A stretch of 64,000 nucleotides of DNA from Microbacterium sp. CSI-V (GTDB taxonomy: Bacteria > Actinomycetota > Actinomycetes > Actinomycetales > Microbacteriaceae): positions 186,001 through 250,000 of the forward strand of contig NZ_MTQM01000007.1 in the NCBI RefSeq assembly GCF_001984105.1. The letters are read 5' to 3'. The notes below the pieces were generated by a model. That model saw only the letters and a list, made by a program, of their open reading frames with translations. It was not told the DNA's origin and did not search any database. The position numbers were made by a program, and so were the translations under genes. The number at the start of each line of letters is the position of its first letter. Positions within the stretch are counted from its first letter, which is position 1. Below are positions 23,686-31,690 of the stretch, in pieces.

Positions 23686-24008
23686 GCGGACGCCTCCCCG
23701 GAGTAGACGGGGGTCGCGACGAAAGCCTCGGACTGTTCGAGCCCCAGACCTTCCGAGACGTCAGCGCGCAGTGCACCGGTCTCCGGGTTGAACACCCAGA
23801 GCGCGATCGTGCCGCCGTTCTTGAACGGCTGGGGCTGGGACATGGCGATGAGGTTGGCGATGCGCTGCTGCTCGACGAGGGCGAGCGTCGCGTGTATCTG
23901 AGCCGCTCCGATGTACAGCGCGCCGACCGCCGGATCACCGGTGTTCGGGTGCTGGCTGAGGTCGGCGAGGCGAAGAGCCTCGGTGGCGTGGTCGATTCGT
24001 TCGGTCAT
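23682..24008 (-). CDS. Phage protein of unknown function
   Basis: The 108-residue protein starts MTERIDHATEALRLADLSQH. It has a TPR-like helical first half (GALYIGAAQIHATLALVEQQ), followed by a beta hairpin region (GGTIALWVFNPETGAL). It is one of a run of small early genes. Function unknown. Confidence 0.5.
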   Translation of the reverse strand: MTERIDHATEALRLADLSQHPNTGDPAVGALYIGAAQIHATLALVEQQRIANLIAMSQPQPFKNGGTIALWVFNPETGALRADVSEGLGLEQSEAFVATPVYSGEASA

Positions 24009-24226
24009 TCCTTCGTCTCCTCGATGTCGATCCCGGCGCGCACAAAGGCACGGACGGCATTGCGGCGGTCGGCGCGGATCTGCGTCGCCGGGTTCTTGTA
24101 CTCCGTGCTGTCGTGCTCCAGCGCACTCGCGCCAAGCGACAGAGCAGCGATGTGGTTCGCCAACCGGAGTTGCGCGGTGAGGTCGTCGATCGCGTCGACC
24201 TGCGTGCGCCTCGTGTTCGTTCCCAT
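24005..24226 (-). CDS. Small helical phage protein
   Basis: The 73-residue product begins MGTNTRRTQVDAIDDLTAQL and is predicted to be almost entirely helical, ending GIDIEETKE. It starts 18 bases after the helicase gene stop, with AGGGGAT just upstream as a ribosome site. Function unknown. Confidence 0.5.
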   Translation of the reverse strand: MGTNTRRTQVDAIDDLTAQLRLANHIAALSLGASALEHDSTEYKNPATQIRADRRNAVRAFVRAGIDIEETKE

Positions 24227-24243
24227 ATCCCCTGATCCCTCTC

Positions 24244-25506
24244 CTAGAACTCGCCGGCCGGTTCCCACGGCCACTGCTGACCGCGCACCAGACGCGGCCA
24301 CGATCGGGCGTCGCGGTCACCGCGCCACCTCACGAGCGAGTAGTGCGCCCGCCCGTTCACGAACCCGTCCTTGTCGCGACGAAGACCCAGACCGAACTCC
24401 GGCCACCCGAGAAGTGCCGAGGACCCACGGGGCCGCAGCTCGCGCTCCCCCGACGTCGACCGGGCATGGCCGGCGTGGACCTCGATGAGCATCGCCACGT
24501 CCCGCTCCCGCAGGCTGTCCAGCGCACGGAGCACCGGCTGCACGTCGTCGTCGTTGTTCAACGACCCTCGCGCCATGCGGTAGAGCGGTCCGAGCACGAG
24601 GAGGTCGGGCTGCGCCTCGTCCATCCACTTGTGCACCCGGCCGAGGTCGGATGCCGTGGTCAGGTCCATGACGTTCACGCAATGGAGCGCGACGTTCCCC
24701 CGCGGATCCCGCACACCTCGTTCCAGCGCGCGCTGCGCGAGGTCGCGAGTCGCGCGCCGCCACTGCCGCTCGCTGTTCTCCGCATCGACCACCAGCACCC
24801 GAGTCGGCTTCATCGGCTTGAACGCGAACGGGTGAATGCCAGCCGCCGAGAGAACCGCGAACTGCCGCATGAACGTCGACTTCCCGACACCCTCCGCGGC
24901 CGACAGCATCAGCCGGTCCTGCCGCTCGAGCACCCCGGGGATCACCCAGTCGTACGCGTCGTCCTCCTCGGGCACGTCGAGCACGTCCTGCAACCAGCGG
25001 ACGTGGGCGTCCTCAGCGCCAACCGCAGCACGGTCGCGGAGCTCGTGAAGCTCGTTCAGAGCGGAAGCCAGGCGGACACCCGGCTCCCCTCCCCCGACCT
25101 GCAGGCGGTGCCCGATCTCCGTCAACCCGCGCACGGTCGACGCATCCTTCACGATCGCGGCGTAGTAGCCAGAGCTCGCCGCAGTCGGGACGACCGACGT
25201 GAGCAGGTGCACGTAGTCGGCGCCGCCGGCACGGGACACCTCACCCGTCTTGATCAGCTCATCGGAGACGGAGATCACGTCGACCGGCTCACCACGCCGG
25301 TGCAGTTCGGTGATCGCGTCGAAGATCAACTCGTGCTTGGGGACGTTGAAGTCCCCCGGCCGCAGCATCGTCAGCACCTCGGCGCACGCCTTCGGAGAAA
25401 GCATCATCCCGCCGAGCACCGACTGCTCCGCGAGCAGACCCGGATCTACATGGGCGGGCCCGTCGGCGTACGGATCCTCCGGCGGCATCTCGTCGAACTC
25501 GCTCAC
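24244..25506 (-). CDS. DnaB-like replicative helicase
   Basis: The 420-residue protein joins a DnaB N-terminal domain (residues about 20-125, with AEQSVLGGMMLSP and VPKHELIFDAITELH) to a RecA-type ATPase. Walker A is AEGVGKST near residues 204-211, and the Walker B region is PDLLVLGPLY. The ATPase part resembles RepA/AAA_25 enzymes more than full DnaB, so the protein is a phage hybrid helicase that should unwind DNA at the origin next door. GTG 25506 overlaps the loader-like gene (GTGA). Confidence 0.85.
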   Translation of the reverse strand: MSEFDEMPPEDPYADGPAHVDPGLLAEQSVLGGMMLSPKACAEVLTMLRPGDFNVPKHELIFDAITELHRRGEPVDVISVSDELIKTGEVSRAGGADYVHLLTSVVPTAASSGYYAAIVKDASTVRGLTEIGHRLQVGGGEPGVRLASALNELHELRDRAAVGAEDAHVRWLQDVLDVPEEDDAYDWVIPGVLERQDRLMLSAAEGVGKSTFMRQFAVLSAAGIHPFAFKPMKPTRVLVVDAENSERQWRRATRDLAQRALERGVRDPRGNVALHCVNVMDLTTASDLGRVHKWMDEAQPDLLVLGPLYRMARGSLNNDDDVQPVLRALDSLRERDVAMLIEVHAGHARSTSGERELRPRGSSALLGWPEFGLGLRRDKDGFVNGRAHYSLVRWRGDRDARSWPRLVRGQQWPWEPAGEF

Positions 25507-25826
25507 GCGGTCACCGCCCGCGTAGCCCGCGCAGCGAGTCGGCGCTGGGCGTCGAGCGCCGCACCGTCCACTGGCAGCGCGTTGCCGAACTCATCCGTCG
25601 GTGCGGCCAGCGCGGCACGGATCCGGTCGACGTTCGCGCGCACGTGCCCCGGCTCGAGATACACGCCGGGACGCTCACGGCGGTGCATTACGACCGCCTC
25701 GGACGCCTCCGCGTAGCCGAGGTCACCGATCAGCCCGTGCCAGTACCGCAGCGTCGCCTCGTCGACCCGGCGGTTGTCAATGACCTGCACCTCAGCGAGG
25801 AGCGTGCCCGTCTCCGTGACGTTCAC
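25503..25826 (-). CDS. Helicase loader-like small protein
   Basis: The 107-residue protein lies between initiator and helicase genes, the order of lambda O-P-like modules. Its VIDNRRVDEATLRYWHGLIG helix and the PGVYLEPGHVRANV motif recur in small actinophage proteins at this position. A role in loading the helicase is inferred from order; nothing in the sequence proves it. It starts at GTG 25826 in a GTGA overlap. Confidence 0.55.
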   Translation of the reverse strand: MNVTETGTLLAEVQVIDNRRVDEATLRYWHGLIGDLGYAEASEAVVMHRRERPGVYLEPGHVRANVDRIRAALAAPTDEFGNALPVDGAALDAQRRLAARATRAVTA

Positions 25827-26626
25827 GACGCACGCCCCGCGGCTTCGTCCTCAGCCTGCAGCCGACGACCTAGCTCGATCACCGAGGCCGCGCGCTCCGC
25901 CGGCGCCGGCGCCCGGGAGGCTTTCCGCTTCGCCTGAGCGACGAGGGTCGAGAACTTGTCTCGCAGGGTGGACATCGACCGGATGTTCGCCGACCAGAAC
26001 TCGTCCGACGTCGACCAGCGGATCATCCACTCGATCTGCTCGGCGGAGTACCCGTCGAGACGCATCAGCCGGTCGCATGCCGACCACCACGTCTGGCCGA
26101 CGACACTGACCTTGTGGCCGTTCGCGCGGACAGCGTCGGCGAGCATGTTGCTCAGCCGAACGACTTCACTCTCAGACGTCGGGAGGACGTCGACGACGTC
26201 CGACGTTGTTACGTCTGTTACGTCTATACGTCTATAAGAGGAGTGGTCGTCGCTGATGCCACCTTTCGACGGCTCGGATGCCACCTTTCGCGTCGCTGAT
26301 GCCACCTTTTCGACAGGTGGCAAATCGCCACCCTTGCGCCACGGGACGACGATCGCGAACTCGTTCGGCCTCGCCCGCGACCCCTTCACCTGCTCGACCA
26401 GACCCCGAGCCCGAAGCCGAGCGATCACCCGGATCGCGGTGCTCCGATCGACACGCGCCTTCCGGGCGAGACCCGAGTAGGTGAGGTCGTCGTCGTCGGT
26501 CATGAACCGGCAGCGACCCATGTCATCGGCGACGTCGGCCAACGCGAGCATCAGGATCATGTCGTTGCCCGACAGGTCTGCCGTCTCGTCACCGTGCCAT
26601 ACCCAGCTCGACACCTTGACGCTCAT
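25823..26626 (-). CDS. Replication initiator with winged HTH
   Basis: The 267-residue protein starts with a winged-helix DNA-binding domain (residues about 15-95: LTYSGLARKARVDRSTAIRV, then GLVEQVKGSRARPNEF). A low-complexity stretch in the middle is encoded by the iteron DNA. The C-terminal half (SAEQIEWMIRWS) resembles helicase- or loader-contacting domains of O/DnaD-like initiators. As in lambda O, the protein probably binds repeats inside its own gene to start replication. ATG 26626 overlaps the GIY-YIG gene. Confidence 0.75.
   Translation of the reverse strand: MSVKVSSWVWHGDETADLSGNDMILMLALADVADDMGRCRFMTDDDDLTYSGLARKARVDRSTAIRVIARLRARGLVEQVKGSRARPNEFAIVVPWRKGGDLPPVEKVASATRKVASEPSKGGISDDHSSYRRIDVTDVTTSDVVDVLPTSESEVVRLSNMLADAVRANGHKVSVVGQTWWSACDRLMRLDGYSAEQIEWMIRWSTSDEFWSANIRSMSTLRDKFSTLVAQAKRKASRAPAPAERAASVIELGRRLQAEDEAAGRAS
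26205..26312 (-). other. Candidate phage replication origin with iterons
   Basis: Three copies of GATGCCACCTTT(T)CG (plus-strand reading) lie at 26255-26268, 26277-26290 and 26298-26312, spaced 22 and 21 bases, about two helical turns. Two share the longer flank GTCGCTGATGCC. They sit in the middle of the initiator gene. Directly beside them, 26205-26240 is AT-rich with ACGTCT repeats (TTACGTCTGTTACGTCTATA), a likely unwinding element. The layout matches the lambda origin within gene O. Confidence 0.75.
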
Positions 26627-27057
26627 GAACGACCACCGCCGACGCGGTTGTAGACGGGATTCTCATCGCGGATCGCGGTGTCCTCCGCGTCGAGCGCGAG
26701 TCGCTCATTCGCGAACCACTCGACTTCCTGCCGGTGGACGTCGCTCCACCAGATCCGCTTCTCATGCTGCTTGCGCCTGGCGTCCGGGTCGATCGCCTTA
26801 CCGACGTACAGCAGCCGACCGTCTTCGTCGAAGAACCGGTAGACAGCGCAGCGGCGGGCGCGTGCCACGAGCCGATCGTTGGGAATGTCAGCCGGGATCG
26901 GCTCGTCGGGCAGGTCACGCACGCGCTGCGCCTCACGCAGAGCGGCGGCCATGTCGAAGTCGCTGTCGATCAAGTCGATCGCGACCATGATGTAGTCACG
27001 ACGGTCGAAGCCGCGGCACCAGCCGATGCCGTTCTCCCCGAATCGTCCACCACTCAT
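26623..27057 (-). CDS. GIY-YIG nuclease-like protein
   Basis: The 144-residue protein carries the GIY-YIG pattern in its C-terminal half: AVYRFFDEDGRLLYVGKA, then ARRKQHEKRIWWSDV, and a terminal ENPVYNRVGGG. The tyrosines of VYRF and LYVG match the family, and DAEDTAI supplies the Glu/Asp expected before the last Asn. It may be a free-standing homing nuclease or a repair nuclease of the early operon. Confidence 0.75.
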   Translation of the reverse strand: MSGGRFGENGIGWCRGFDRRDYIMVAIDLIDSDFDMAAALREAQRVRDLPDEPIPADIPNDRLVARARRCAVYRFFDEDGRLLYVGKAIDPDARRKQHEKRIWWSDVHRQEVEWFANERLALDAEDTAIRDENPVYNRVGGGRS

Positions 27058-27497
27058 TCGTGCGTTCCTCTCGTTGTGGCTGCCGACAGCAGCCCGATCT
27101 CTTCCGCCCACTGGTCCCACTCGGGGCCGTAGACCTCCCGCATCCGCGCGTACGCGGCATCCGCGGTGATGGGGATGAACCCGCCCGTCGACGTGAGCAG
27201 GCACCACTGGCCGCGCGCCGCGTTGAACAGCGGCACGAGCCCCGGGTCCTTCACCCACGCGCGGACCTTCCAGCCGAAGACGAGCGCCCGCGTCTGGAGG
27301 TCGCGCTCGAACCGGCGGTTGCAGGTCGAGCACGCTGTCGCGAGCTCGTGCGGCGCCGGGCGGCGCTTGTCCCCACCCATGCCGACCCGCTGCCGGTGCT
27401 GCATCTCCAGCGGTGACGTCCGGGTCGTGCATGACACGCACTGCGACCCGTCCCGCAGGAGCACCTGACCGCGGACCCGCGGCGTCGGCGCGGCCAT
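27054..27497 (-). CDS. HNH endonuclease-like protein
   Basis: The 147-residue protein has CVSCTTRTSPLEMQHRQR and ACSTCNRRFERDL, an HNH core with two CxxC knuckles, within its first 90 residues. The remaining part (GWKVRAWVKDPGLVPLF) is unlike common HNH tails and might bind DNA. It is one of several nucleases in this early block. Coupled by ATGA to both neighbours. Confidence 0.8.
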   Translation of the reverse strand: MAAPTPRVRGQVLLRDGSQCVSCTTRTSPLEMQHRQRVGMGGDKRRPAPHELATACSTCNRRFERDLQTRALVFGWKVRAWVKDPGLVPLFNAARGQWCLLTSTGGFIPITADAAYARMREVYGPEWDQWAEEIGLLSAATTRGTHE

Positions 27498-27967
27498 CAG
27501 GACCGCCCCATCTCGGCGCGGTAGGTCAGTTCGACCTGCTTCCCGATCGACTGCAGGCGACCGGTGTAATCCGCGAGGAGGTTGCCGACCCTGCGCGCCT
27601 CCTCCGCCGCGACGGTCGCACGGTCGTACGCGCGCCGCTCTTCGACGACAGCCAGCGTGACTCGCGCACTGTGCTCCCGCGAAGGATGCCCAGCGACATC
27701 GAGCACCGCCTGAGCCCGCGCCTCGTCCAGCTCACGCTTCCGCTCTCGCTTCAATGCCTCCGCCATCGCTGTGACCTTCGGCATCCGAGCTGCCCACCGT
27801 GACACCTCGACGAGCTGACCGATCACCCAGTCCGGAGTGCGGATGACCGCGTCATCCAGGGGGTGCGCGATCACACGGGCGTCCTCGGTGTAACCCTCGA
27901 TGGACTCGACGTCGACGACCTCACCGTTCGGCCATGTCAGCGTCTCCACCTCAGCGAGATCGGTCAT
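27497..27967 (-). CDS. Coiled-coil phage protein
   Basis: The 156-residue protein starts MTDLAEVETLTWPNGEVV. From residue 60 onward it is a long helical region with many Ala, Arg and Glu (KRERKRELDEARAQAVL), probably a coiled coil. No catalytic motif. Its place among recombination genes suggests DNA metabolism, but this is weak. Confidence 0.55.
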   Translation of the reverse strand: MTDLAEVETLTWPNGEVVDVESIEGYTEDARVIAHPLDDAVIRTPDWVIGQLVEVSRWAARMPKVTAMAEALKRERKRELDEARAQAVLDVAGHPSREHSARVTLAVVEERRAYDRATVAAEEARRVGNLLADYTGRLQSIGKQVELTYRAEMGRS

Positions 27968-28137
27968 GCCGTCTTCCCCTTCCGCGCTTCAAGCGCGATC
28001 TGCAACTGCCGGTCCGGGCTGACCAGCCCCGACCACTTCTCCGGCCACAGCACCCCGCCGAACGTGTCCGTCCGCCGGTGCAGCCGCACCTCGTACGACC
28101 GCAGGTACTGGGCGAACCCCGCCGCCCACCCGTTCAC
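27964..28137 (-). CDS. 57-residue phage protein
   Basis: Starts at GTG 28137 (GTGA overlap with the upstream stop) and encodes VNGWAAGFAQYLRSYE, followed by RLHRRTDTFGGVLWPEKW and a basic C-terminus. Amphipathic and Trp-rich. Family not recognised. Confidence 0.45.
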   Translation of the reverse strand: MNGWAAGFAQYLRSYEVRLHRRTDTFGGVLWPEKWSGLVSPDRQLQIALEARKGKTA

Positions 28138-28370
28138 CCGTCTCGCCTTACATCGAGGACCAGGACGGCCTCCATCTCCGGGCGCTGGTACTTGATCCGC
28201 TTGCCCGCGTCGGTCTCGACGGTGAAGCGGACGCGACCCTGATCGCCGGCGATCTCGACGACGCGGCCCTCCACGTCGGACACGCTCACTCGATCGCCGA
28301 GGCGCATCCGGCCGACGAAGATCCGACCGGGTACCGAACCGGCGAGGACCCGCCAGTCGACGTGATGCAA
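28134..28370 (-). CDS. Small beta-rich phage protein
   Basis: The 78-residue frame starts at TTG 28370, three bases after the previous stop; an internal ATG (MRLGDRVSVSD) is an alternative. The pattern GDRVSVSDVEGRVVEIAG followed by RVRFTVETD looks like a small SH3/KOW-like barrel. Function unknown. Confidence 0.45.
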   Translation of the reverse strand: MHHVDWRVLAGSVPGRIFVGRMRLGDRVSVSDVEGRVVEIAGDQGRVRFTVETDAGKRIKYQRPEMEAVLVLDVRRDG

Positions 28371-28373
28371 CGC

Positions 28374-28487
28374 TCAGTGAGCGCCCGCTTCGAACGCGGT
28401 CCGTGCCCCGTCCGCATCCGAGACGACCCGCGGACCGTACGCGTAATCGACGGACGCGTCGTCGAGCGATGCGGTCAGAGCGTTCAC
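28374..28487 (-). CDS. 37-residue phage protein
   Basis: A short frame from GTG 28487, overlapping the exonuclease stop in the GTGA form, to TGA 28374. It encodes VNALTASLDDASVDYAYG and ends AGAH. The exact coupling on both sides is the main evidence that it is translated. Confidence 0.4.
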   Translation of the reverse strand: MNALTASLDDASVDYAYGPRVVSDADGARTAFEAGAH

Positions 28488-29050
28488 GACGGCACCACCA
28501 CGGGCGCGAGCTGCACCGCGAACAGGCGCGCCTGCTCGATCGACTCGAACACGTCCGACCGGGCACGATGCGGATTCGGATTCACCGGCTTCGAGTACGG
28601 CACACCGACCGCGTCGAACAGCATCTTCACCGCGGACAGGTCCAGGTGCCGGTGGTGGATCCGCTCGAGCGCCGCCTCGAACCCGGCAGCGTCGAGGAAG
28701 CCCCGGTCGAAGTGGACGCTGAACCCCGCGAGGTGCAGCGAATCGTGGTCCGGGAGCTCGTCAATGTCGGCCGCGAGGACATCGACGACACGGTGGATGT
28801 GCACCGGGGTCCCGTACGTCATCGCGGACAGCAGCCCGCTCTTCGTGTGCATGTCCCGCAGGAACACGTCGTCGCGGACCGCGGCGAACAGGTCACCCCA
28901 CGTCTTCGGCTCGACGAGGAACGACCGCGGCGTGCCGATCACGTTGAACGCCTCGTCGGTGAACGCCCACGCCGCCTCGATGATCGAGTCGGACCCGGCA
29001 TCCAGACCCGTGGTCTCGAGGTCGAGGAACAGGAACAGTCGCCCGCTCAT
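28484..29050 (-). CDS. DEDDh 3'-5' exonuclease (DnaQ/Orn-like)
   Basis: The 188-residue protein has Exo I FLFLDLETTGLD (Asp and Glu ligands), Exo II around HLAGFSVHFDRGFL and Exo III HRARSDVFESI with the DEDDh His and Asp. The spacing resembles oligoribonuclease. It may trim ends in phage recombination together with RecT, or degrade short RNA. ATG 29050 overlaps the RecT stop. Confidence 0.85.
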   Translation of the reverse strand: MSGRLFLFLDLETTGLDAGSDSIIEAAWAFTDEAFNVIGTPRSFLVEPKTWGDLFAAVRDDVFLRDMHTKSGLLSAMTYGTPVHIHRVVDVLAADIDELPDHDSLHLAGFSVHFDRGFLDAAGFEAALERIHHRHLDLSAVKMLFDAVGVPYSKPVNPNPHRARSDVFESIEQARLFAVQLAPVVVPS

Positions 29051-30006
29051 CGCCCGGCCTCCGCTTCGATCTCGTCCTCGCACGACGGGCAGATCCCACC
29101 GTTCGGGTCGGTAGCTCCCGGCTGGCCGCACTGCACGCAGTCGTAGAGCGTCACCTCCGGCGTCACCGGCTCATTTGCCGCGCTCTCCCCGCCCTCCTGA
29201 GGTTCCGGGAGGGGGTCACGCTGAGCGGACCGCGTGCCGGGCTGCAGCGTCGGCGAGGCGCTGCCACGCGACCCGCGAGGAGCCGACTCGATGTCGAGGT
29301 GCTCCATCTCCTCCGTCACGTACAGACCCGACAGGTCCATCGGGAACGCCTTCCGCAGCGCCAGCGCCTCCGCACACTTCGCGAGCATGTTGTCGCCGCC
29401 CTTCTCCCACTGGGCGCCGAGGGTCTTCCGGCCGGTCTTCGACCCGTTCTGCCACTCGTCGTTCTCGACCTTGTAGGTGTCCCAGCGGGCGACCGCCGTC
29501 AGCGGCTCGTCGAAGTCCGCGCGGTACACCGTGACGCGGGCGGCCACGGGGTGCCCCGGTCCCACCCACACGTCGAACCACTGGTAGTCCTCGACCCAGA
29601 CGATCGACCCGTCGCCCTCACGGACGATCGACCCGTCGATGTCACGCATCGGAGTGCGCGCCTTCGTCCCGTCCGTCCACTGCGCCTTGCTCTGCCCGCG
29701 GTACAGGCCCGAGCGCTGCGCGACGAGACGCATCCCGTCGATGGACACCTGGATGGTCCACTTCCCGCCGCGCTCGATCGCGTAGATCTGACGCGCGATC
29801 GGGTCCAGCCCGGTGCGCTCGCACTGCTGCAGGAACGCGACGACCGTCGACCGCGGCGCCGGCACGGGGTCGGCGTTCCGCTTGCGGATCACCAGCCCCG
29901 CGAAGTCGAGCAGCGCCTTCTGGTCTGCGGTCCATCCCGCCGGGTCGGCCGTCGTCGGCAGGGAGATCGCCTGCGCGGGGTTCAGCACCTCCACCGCGGC
30001 GCTCAC
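29047..30006 (-). CDS. recT: RecT/Bet-type single-strand annealing protein
   Basis: The 319-residue protein matches RecT/Bet annealases: CERTGLDPIARQIYAIE, WTIQVSIDGMRLVAQRSG, and GDNMLAKCAEALALRKAFP. It promotes annealing of DNA strands resected by the exonuclease encoded next to it. GTG 30006 is chosen over GTG 30012 since GGGAGG lies seven bases before it and it overlaps the upstream TGA. The C-terminus carries a disordered linker and a CVQCG...CPSC zinc ribbon. Confidence 0.9.
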   Translation of the reverse strand: MSAAVEVLNPAQAISLPTTADPAGWTADQKALLDFAGLVIRKRNADPVPAPRSTVVAFLQQCERTGLDPIARQIYAIERGGKWTIQVSIDGMRLVAQRSGLYRGQSKAQWTDGTKARTPMRDIDGSIVREGDGSIVWVEDYQWFDVWVGPGHPVAARVTVYRADFDEPLTAVARWDTYKVENDEWQNGSKTGRKTLGAQWEKGGDNMLAKCAEALALRKAFPMDLSGLYVTEEMEHLDIESAPRGSRGSASPTLQPGTRSAQRDPLPEPQEGGESAANEPVTPEVTLYDCVQCGQPGATDPNGGICPSCEDEIEAEAGR

Positions 30007-30866
30007 AGCCACGCCTCCCCGGGTCGGTACATCTCGCCGATGACGAGCGCGTCCATCTCGGACTCACCCCGGGGCCCGTCCATCGCCTTCGCGACACCGA
30101 CCGCGTGGAGGAACGTCGACCACACGTCATCCCCGCGCTCCATCTCGAGCACGTGATACCGCTCCTCCTCCAGATGGATCACCACGTGATCCGTGATCCC
30201 CAGGGACGACATCGGCACCTCACCCCCGGCGCCGTCGACGTAGAAGTCGGCACGCGCGTAGCCCTCGAGCTGCAGCGCCGTCTCCCCGTAGATCGCCTTC
30301 GACGTCTTGATGTCCGCGAGGAACACCCGCCCGGGGAACAGAGGGGACGTGAAGATCAGGTCGAACGTCCCCCCGTACGGCACTCCGAGGTTGCAGATCG
30401 CGGCCTCCGTGACGACCGGGACGACCTGCCACTCGTTCAAGAAGTCGACGTACCGGTCGACCTTCTTCGCGACCTCGTCGGGGATCCCCTCGACACGCTC
30501 CCCGTGCGCGAGCTTCTGCCCGAACGCGTGGACCGCGGTGCCCTTCACCGCAGCGGTGTTCCGGGTGCGCTCGTGCGCTCTCGACACCGTCTGGATGAAG
30601 TCCGAGTAGTTCGCCGTGGCGAGCTCGTCCTTCCGCTCCCACGCTGCCTTCGCAGCCTCCGAAGCGGCCCAGTTGATCAGCGCCGGCTTCGGCAGCCCGA
30701 GGCTGAGAACCTTCGTGACGGAGATGATCTTCTGCCCGTCGAGGAGGTAGCCGTGGTTCCGGCCGTAGTTCCGGCGGCGGAAGCGTCCAGCGCTGACACC
30801 GGCGATCGTCGCCGCCGAGGCGCGGCCGTCGAGCTCGTCGAGCATGTCCTGCGTTGCCTCGCCCAT
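30003..30866 (-). CDS. RecE/RecB-like PD-(D/E)XK exonuclease
   Basis: The 287-residue protein shows the RecB-family nuclease core: KGTAVHAFG (His), GVPYGGTFDLIF (Asp), LADIKTSKAIYG (Asp-x-Lys) and LQLEGYARAD (Gln-Tyr motif). Together with RecT it forms a two-gene recombination module: 5'-3' resection then annealing. ATG 30866 overlaps the upstream stop by one base. Confidence 0.85.
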   Translation of the reverse strand: MGEATQDMLDELDGRASAATIAGVSAGRFRRRNYGRNHGYLLDGQKIISVTKVLSLGLPKPALINWAASEAAKAAWERKDELATANYSDFIQTVSRAHERTRNTAAVKGTAVHAFGQKLAHGERVEGIPDEVAKKVDRYVDFLNEWQVVPVVTEAAICNLGVPYGGTFDLIFTSPLFPGRVFLADIKTSKAIYGETALQLEGYARADFYVDGAGGEVPMSSLGITDHVVIHLEEERYHVLEMERGDDVWSTFLHAVGVAKAMDGPRGESEMDALVIGEMYRPGEAWL

Positions 30867-31186
30867 CAGTCCTCGTCCTCCATGTCGCCGAAGTCGAGCG
30901 CGCCCTCACCGGTCCGCGCCTTGTACTCCGCCGCCTGCAGCGCACGCGCCGCCTCCGCACGATCCGCGTCGAACAACGGCTCGATGTGCACCGGCGCGAC
31001 GATCGGGTACTTCTCGTCCGCGACCTCGTCGTGCAGCACCTTCGGCACCTCGTACGTGACGATCGCGGTAATCCGCTCCCCCGCCTTCGCCGCGTCGATG
31101 AGACGCTCCTCACTGCCGAACATCCCGTTGCGTTCCGCCTTCGGCACCCCGTTCTTGAACGCGGTCGGCTTCAGTTCAGTGGTCAT
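30866..31186 (-). CDS. Conserved recombination-operon protein
   Basis: The 106-residue protein from ATG 31186 begins MTTELKPTAFKNGVPKAERN and ends with an acidic tail (LDFGDMEDED). Beta-rich centre (ITAIVTYEVPKVLHDEV). It lies directly upstream of the exonuclease, and AAGGGA lies eight bases before its ATG, so it can be translated alone, although its frame is also the continuation of the HNH gene upstream. Function unknown; the acidic tail resembles those of ssDNA-binding proteins. Confidence 0.65.
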   Translation of the reverse strand: MTTELKPTAFKNGVPKAERNGMFGSEERLIDAAKAGERITAIVTYEVPKVLHDEVADEKYPIVAPVHIEPLFDADRAEAARALQAAEYKARTGEGALDFGDMEDED

Positions 31187-31690
31187 CGCTCTGATCCCTT
31201 CGTGGTTGGGTCGCTCGAGGTGCGACCAGTGCGTGCCACAGCGGATGCCGGACACGAGGCTTTGCGAGATGTGGAAGCGGGCCGCGATGGTCCGCTGATG
31301 GACGCCGGCGGCGAGGAGCTCGAGCACCGAGAGTGCGTCCGACTCGGTCAACCGGCTTCGTGGGTGAGCGGCGCCGCGAACATGGCGGCCGCGCGTGACT
31401 CGGTCCGCGGAGTTGTCCGCGTGCGTTCCGACGCGGAGGTGCGCGGGGTTGACACAGGGTGGGTTGTCACACGAGTGCAGGACGATGAGACCCGGCGGGA
31501 CAGGCGAGCCCGTCGCCAGCTCCCACGCCACGTGCGTCGCGATGAGCGTCCGGCCCTTAGACCCGCCTTCGCTGATTGCGCCGTAGCCGCGGCGTCGACG
31601 AGGCCCTTCCCACTCCCAGCACTCGTCGGGCGCGCCGACCGTGAACATCTCGGCGAAGCGCTCGGCCAGCGGCAGACGGACGATGGTCAT
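30866..31690 (-). CDS. HNH endonuclease fused in frame to downstream protein
   Basis: From ATG 31690 (ATGA overlap with RusA) a homing-type HNH protein is encoded: DECWEWEGPRRRRGYG, THVAWELATG, LHSCDNPPCVNPAHL, then a helix-turn-helix tail (QRTIAARFHISQSLVSG). There is no stop at the usual end of such proteins (CGTHWSHLERP); the frame runs through the next gene, giving 274 residues. The HNH part probably invaded the operon and either makes a fusion or depends on the internal start at 31186 for the second protein. Confidence 0.75.
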   Translation of the reverse strand: MTIVRLPLAERFAEMFTVGAPDECWEWEGPRRRRGYGAISEGGSKGRTLIATHVAWELATGSPVPPGLIVLHSCDNPPCVNPAHLRVGTHADNSADRVTRGRHVRGAAHPRSRLTESDALSVLELLAAGVHQRTIAARFHISQSLVSGIRCGTHWSHLERPNHEGIRAMTTELKPTAFKNGVPKAERNGMFGSEERLIDAAKAGERITAIVTYEVPKVLHDEVADEKYPIVAPVHIEPLFDADRAEAARALQAAEYKARTGEGALDFGDMEDED

